From Lutjanus erythropterus (taxonomy: Eukaryota; Chordata; Actinopteri; Lutjaniformes; Lutjanidae), in contig CM034600.1 in assembly GCA_020091685.1 (NCBI GenBank), forward strand, positions 35,706,077 to 35,770,076: DNA of 64,000 bases. Reading direction: 5' to 3'. Below the pieces are notes generated by a model that was given only the letters and a program-made list of their open reading frames with translations, had not been told where the DNA came from and did not search any database. Position 1 is the stretch's first letter. Every line of letters starts with the position of its first letter. This document shows positions 60,201 to 64,000 of this stretch, piece after piece. Made by a program: the position numbers and the translations under genes.

Positions 60201-62289
60201 AATTTGACTCACAAATTTCTGAAAATGCTGGAAAGCTGAGGTTGAAAACCTGCAGTGTTAATCCCAGTATCCATCAGGCAACAGTACATTGCTCACTCAT
60301 TAATACTGAGCCAGGCGAGTTTCTTGATAAATCATTCATTAGTTACAGTTAATGCACTGAATCACCTTGTTGGCCAGCAGGATGCAGGGGATGGACTCTC
60401 CATTTGACAGCATGGCCTTGTTGTCCAGGTCCCGTTTCCAATGGCGACAGTTGAGAAAGCTGGATGAGCTGGTGACGTCAAACATCACCACACAGCCCAA
60501 TGCACCTTTATAATAGAGCCTGGTCATGGAAATGAAACGCTCCTGGCCTGGAGGGAGAACACACAGTTTGCATCATCCACAACTTATTTGTACAGTATGT
60601 CCACCAACTGAGAAATGTTCTGCACCTGCAATGTCCCAAAGTTGTAGTCTGACTTTTTCTTTATCCGACCACTGCAGCATCTTCAAAGAAAAATCCACTA
60701 AGGAAATAAAAAAAAAAAATACAGAGAGAAAAAGAAGTGAATCAGGGTAAGCGAGAAGTGAGAGAACTAAAACAGAAACAAAGACCAAAATCTATTTTTA
60801 CATACAAAACTAAAAATGGTAAAAATAAGAGATGAAATCTACACCTAAAATTCCAGACTTTCACTCTTAGTTCTACAATGAACTGTTTCATCGGGCACAG
60901 ACAGATGGGACAGAGAATATACTGTACAGCAGAGGGGGAACCAAGTCATTGTTTTGTAAAGTCCCAAGTCAAGCCTAAAGTCTTTGCAACTCAAGTCCCA
61001 AGTCAAGACTGACAAATCCCAAGTCCAACACAAGTCATTATGTGCTCTTTACCAGCTTTACCAGAGAGCCTTGACTTTCTGTTCAATATTATATCGAGAA
61101 TCTATTGAAATGAGTGAAATCGAATCAAAGTCCAAGACAGAATCATCATTCTATTATCATTATAGTATTTTTTTCTCCATGACTGCCTACTTGCAGCATC
61201 CTGCATCTGTCCAAATAAAAAAAACAACTCTTCAAAGACGACACGGTGCAGCTTACGTCTGTTATATCACACTTAATACCAGACTACCTTTTTAAAGAAG
61301 ACATTGTCATAAAACCAATTAAATAAATAAATGGAATAATAATAAATGGAAAGCCATGTATTGGCCTCATTAGAAGATAGTAATTTCAAAACATATTAAG
61401 TATCATAGGCCTAGGGCAGAGCCAAAACAAGACAATATAATTGAGAGATGACAAATTTGGTGCATTATGGATAAAATTAGGGCACGTCTTTCAACACCAT
61501 CCAATCTCTGTTCTGATGGCAGTGCTGTGAGGTTTGCAAAGTAAAAAAAGGAGAGGCTGCCATTTTGAGTAAAAACGTTTGTATGCCCCCCCAATGTATG
61601 TTTAATTTTTTTCTAAGGTTAAATATGACATTATATCTTTTTTTCCCACCCAGATGGTCCTTTAAATTTGTGGTGATTTTGAAAAACCAGTTAACTCATG
61701 ATATTTACAAATCGAGACTTGATAGTTTAACAGCGGCATCGGTGACATAGGTGTAAGTGCTAAAAACGCAAAATAATAATCTGAAAAATTGTACAAAGGA
61801 GTCAAATTGTGATCTTAAAATTGAAAGTGAAATTGAGTCGTGGATTTAGGGAAACGTGGCACCTTGAAATTAGAGGATTATTTAACAAAACTGTGTTAAT
61901 ATTTTCCAAAAGCACTGATTGTCATTCCTACGATTATTTGGTGTTTTGTCAAAAAAAATGTGATGTTTGATTTTGTCCATATCACACAGTTCTACTATAA
62001 GATCATCGTTTGCACTGTCTGAGAATTTACAGAATGTTATTTTAAAGAAAATGTGTATATCAAGATATATATTGTACAGAAAATCTTGAGATATTATTTA
62101 AAAGCCATATTGCCTATCCCTAACACACAGACACACACACAAAGAACACAGATAAATTCCAGCAGCCCTACCTCCAACTGTCATCTTGTACATCTTGTTG
62201 AACTGTCCATGGACGTAGCGATGCACAAAGGTGGATTTCCCAACATTTCCATCACCAATAATCAGTATTTTCAGCAGGTGCTCGGTCAT
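57130..62289 (-). CDS. rab29: Rab29 (RAB7L1)-like small GTPase, 5 coding exons, 205 aa
   Basis: Membrane-trafficking GTPase of the Rab32/38/29 group; mammalian RAB29 works at the trans-Golgi and on stressed lysosomes, where it recruits LRRK2. Join on the minus strand: 62289-62172, 60697-60626, 60547-60366, 59839-59718, 57253-57130. All junctions are AG/GT and the total of 618 bases is in phase. Motifs: P-loop GDGNVGKS (residues 12-19), switch region TVGVDF, WDIAGQE with the usual catalytic Gln, NKCDL for guanine binding, and TSVK in place of the common SAK. VDFSLKMLQWSD and MTRLYYKG resemble human RAB29 more than RAB32 or RAB38. The C-terminus GASCC provides two Cys for geranylgeranylation. 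Length is close to the human 203 residues. A lineage-specific rab29 paralogue is possible. Confidence 0.92.
58345..58560 (+). repeat. Relative of the 38.5-kb 'gcaacaaaactact' repeat
   Basis: 'tttgtgaaacagttgcacct', then 'taccaaaactatttggttgg' and 'actcttgggtgaaagtcctg', parallel 38570-38720 in order. Confidence 0.55.
59055..59190 (+). repeat. Partial relative of the same repeat
   Basis: 'ttttggtttcacacaggaga', then 'ctcctgagtgaaagtcctgt' and 'ttgactcacccatccacc', as at 38680-38730 and 58480-58530. Confidence 0.5.
59718..59839 (-). CDS. rab29-like coding exon 4
   Basis: 122 bases, CDLAQRVVSADNIDRFSKAN through NKNIEEAM. It completes the guanine-specificity NKCD and carries TSVK. Acceptor TCTGCAG, donor GAGGTAAC. 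Confidence 0.94.
59840..60365 (-). other. rab29-like intron 3
   Basis: 526 bp with nothing recognised. Confidence 0.85.
60366..60547 (-). CDS. rab29-like coding exon 3
   Basis: 182 bases, from the Gly-Gln-Glu of switch II (GQERFISMTRLYYKGALG) to the start of the NKCD box (CILLANK). Acceptor CCCTCCAG, donor AAGGTGATT. Confidence 0.94.
60626..60697 (-). CDS. rab29-like coding exon 2
   Basis: 72 bases, completing Val40 and encoding DFSLKMLQWSDKEKVRLQLW, then DIA. Acceptor TTCCTTAG, donor CAGGTGCAG. It carries the effector-facing strands between switch I and switch II. Confidence 0.93.
60698..62171 (-). other. rab29-like intron 1
   Basis: 1.5 kb. Apart from the 'caagtcccaagtcaag' repeat at 60950-61040 it shows only A/T runs and a short CA tract near 62120. 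Confidence 0.85.
60950..61040. repeat. Short tandem-like repeat of 'aagtcccaagtcaag'
   Basis: Three to four imperfect repeats of 'cccaagtcaag' type, e.g. 'aagtcccaagtcaagcctaa' and 'aagtcccaagtcaagactga'. A familiar motif of fish dispersed repeats. Confidence 0.55.
62172..62289 (-). CDS. rab29-like coding exon 1 (start codon)
   Basis: 118 bases, residues 1-39 plus one base (MTEHLLKILIIGDGNVGKST through MTVG). Donor GGAGGTAGG. Just upstream of the ATG, GTTTGACAG ending at 62299 is a possible acceptor, so the 5' UTR is probably spliced. Confidence 0.93.
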
Positions 62290-62298
62290 CGCTCTCCT

Positions 62299-64000
62299 CT
62301 GTCAAACAAACACATGTGACAACGGCTCAAAGTTCAACCGTCATGTCAGGAAATGTGATTTATGAGGTTTTTTTTATCTGTAAAAAGAAAAAAAAGGTCA
62401 ACCATAACCTCCTTGGATTTCCTTTAGCTGACGCTTTCTTTTCATCTGTTGACCCAAAACATGTTAACTATCTTTCAGTCTTTATCTCTTAAATTAATGT
62501 ACCCACTTAACGTGTGAACTTCTGAGCCTCTAAACTCCAAACTCTACAAACTGTTGACCGTCCTCCTCTCTGTGTAGCTCAGCATTGTGATCAACTAGTT
62601 TTGCTTTCTGGAGGGAAGTAGCAAACACCATAAATAGTTCTGTGTCATAAACCACACCTTCACGCAACAGGAAACAGTATATGGATCTATGCAGATTCAT
62701 TTCTCTACCCAGTCGATCTCTTAGGCCACATATTTCAAAATACAAAACGTTGCATGACTACGAAGTTGCTCCAACAGAGAAGTCACCCACAAAGGCATGG
62801 TTTGGCAGATGTTTCATCCATCTTACACAATAACCTGCACCCCCCCCAGGTTTTTTTGGACAGATTTAGTGTCATTGTTCTACTTTACATGTCTTGCACA
62901 ATTGTCTTGTCTGACTCCATACTTGATGAGTTAGTATGAAGTTTTTTTGTTCTTAATGCTTAAATCAATATTTCAAAAACTGCTGGGGCTGTATTACAGA
63001 AACGTCCCATTAAGAGTCTTTAGGATTTTTTTTTTCCAATTTAGAAGCAAATCCTATAGGAAAACTCTAGGAATCTAATCTTATCCTACTTTATCCTATC
63101 TTGTCTCAGGTTAGAAAATCCTAATTAGGCTACTCAATCCAGCATCACTTATCAAATTTTATGTCTGTTACCTAGCAACAGACTGTAGTTTTTCTCCCTG
63201 AACATACAAAAAAAAAAAAAAGAAAAGTTTTTTCGGGAGAAATTTACTGCAATGCTAAATAAAAGAAAAAGAGTGGGCTATGATTGCAGGCACATCTTCC
63301 ACTCTATCCGGTAACCCTTGTGTAAAAGCAATAAATGAGCAGCCAAACAAGTTTGCTAACACCACCTGGTGGAAAAGTGAAAGTTAGGGTAGCTTATTCT
63401 AAGGTAGGACAGTTATTTAAGGTTTTAGGAAGTTAGGATGCTAATATATTTTCCTTATCCTGAGTAGAAACATTGATTTATGGAAAAAGGACATTACAGA
63501 TCAACGGTTCCTGCTGAAAACTCAAAGACTCAAGTTTATTCAAAGGATAAATGATCTCAGCAGATTATTATTGGCCAGTGAAACTTTTTCAAAACTTACA
63601 AGTTTGATTTTGGCTCATAACTTAACATTTCAAGGCATTTTACTTCAACAGATTTTTGTGTTTTGTCAGCTTTTTCAGTTTTGCAGCATGTTATCAAAAG
63701 TGAGAGTTTAGACAAGCATTGCCATGGATCAAAAGGGAACAGCAAACTTTTTGAAAACAAGATCACTGACATGGGAGAGCAAATTGAAGCCAGGCCCCAC
63801 ATACTATTTGGTGGACTAAATAGTGGGATGACAAACAAAGCCAAACACATAGCTTTGGAGTGTGTCACAGTTCATTCCTCACATGTTAAACACATCACAT
63901 TGTTCAGTAAGCTAATGCAAAGGTCAGCACAGGCTTGGGCACATATGCATCCCAAACTGCAATATCTGACATACCCTGCAGGAAAGTCACTTACGTCAAG
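62299..64000. other. Region upstream of the rab29-like start codon
   Basis: 1.7 kb, probably a 5'-UTR intron of the Rab gene. No coding exon recognised. At the extreme right, a consensus minus-strand donor (GACGTAAGT, GT at 63994-63993) could end a non-coding exon that continues beyond the window. Confidence 0.4.

Noticed and set aside
60526-60788. Frames on both strands running past Rab exon 2 and into introns
   Set aside because: Exon limits are set by consensus splice sites and the GTPase motif order; the extensions are intronic.
1-64000. tRNA, rRNA and microRNA genes
   Set aside because: I looked for tRNA A/B-box phrases and obvious long hairpins and saw none convincing; a covariance-model scan would be needed to exclude them.

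Overview
The window is vertebrate nuclear DNA from a ray-finned fish, most likely a percomorph teleost. It is AT-rich and intron-rich, with GT-AG splice sites, long CA/TG microsatellites and many degenerate copies of fish repeats (Tc1/mariner, non-LTR retrotransposon 3' ends, short inverted-repeat elements). Nothing bacterial or viral is visible. Two genes can be rebuilt completely at the coding level, both on the minus strand; the last exon of a third, plus-strand gene lies at the left edge.

Left edge (1-2.5 kb): a terminal coding exon (1693-1870, +) of a protein I cannot name, followed by a 3' UTR with AATAAA at 2467. From 2.5 to 6.9 kb I see no gene.

Cryptochrome gene (6890-36847 coding, minus; probable promoter near 43.9 kb): thirteen coding exons join in phase into a 664-residue CRY1-family cryptochrome with the photolyase and FAD domains and the three Trp-triad positions intact. 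The C-terminal tail carries N6, Q4 and Q11 runs. A probable non-coding first exon (43689 to about 43865) has a TATA box (43891-43898). Nearby motifs match the E'-box, D-box and RORE classes described for vertebrate Cry1 regulation. The 6.8-kb 5'-UTR intron and the 16.6-kb intron after coding exon 1 hold a dead Tc1-like transposon, non-LTR fragments and short-element relics.

Intergenic 44.4-57.1 kb: no gene seen. It contains an AT-rich minisatellite built on a 'cttttagctaa' core, an approximately 240-280-bp degenerate triplication, an L2/CR1-like reverse-transcriptase remnant, a fish DNA-repeat end and a second copy of the short inverted-repeat element found in the cryptochrome intron.

Rab gene (57130-62289, minus): five coding exons join into a 205-residue Rab GTPase closest to RAB29 (RAB7L1), ending in Ser-Cys-Cys for geranylgeranylation. 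The ATG exon appears to be preceded by a UTR splice acceptor, so its promoter is probably to the right of 62.3 kb or outside the window.

The two full genes share orientation, but nothing in the sequence indicates a shared function. CRY proteins repress CLOCK:BMAL in the nucleus; RAB29 acts on trans-Golgi and lysosome-related membranes. I found no convincing new gene system. The observations most worth following are the clock-motif layout around the cryptochrome promoter, the repeat-prone CRY tail and several unexplained repeat families.
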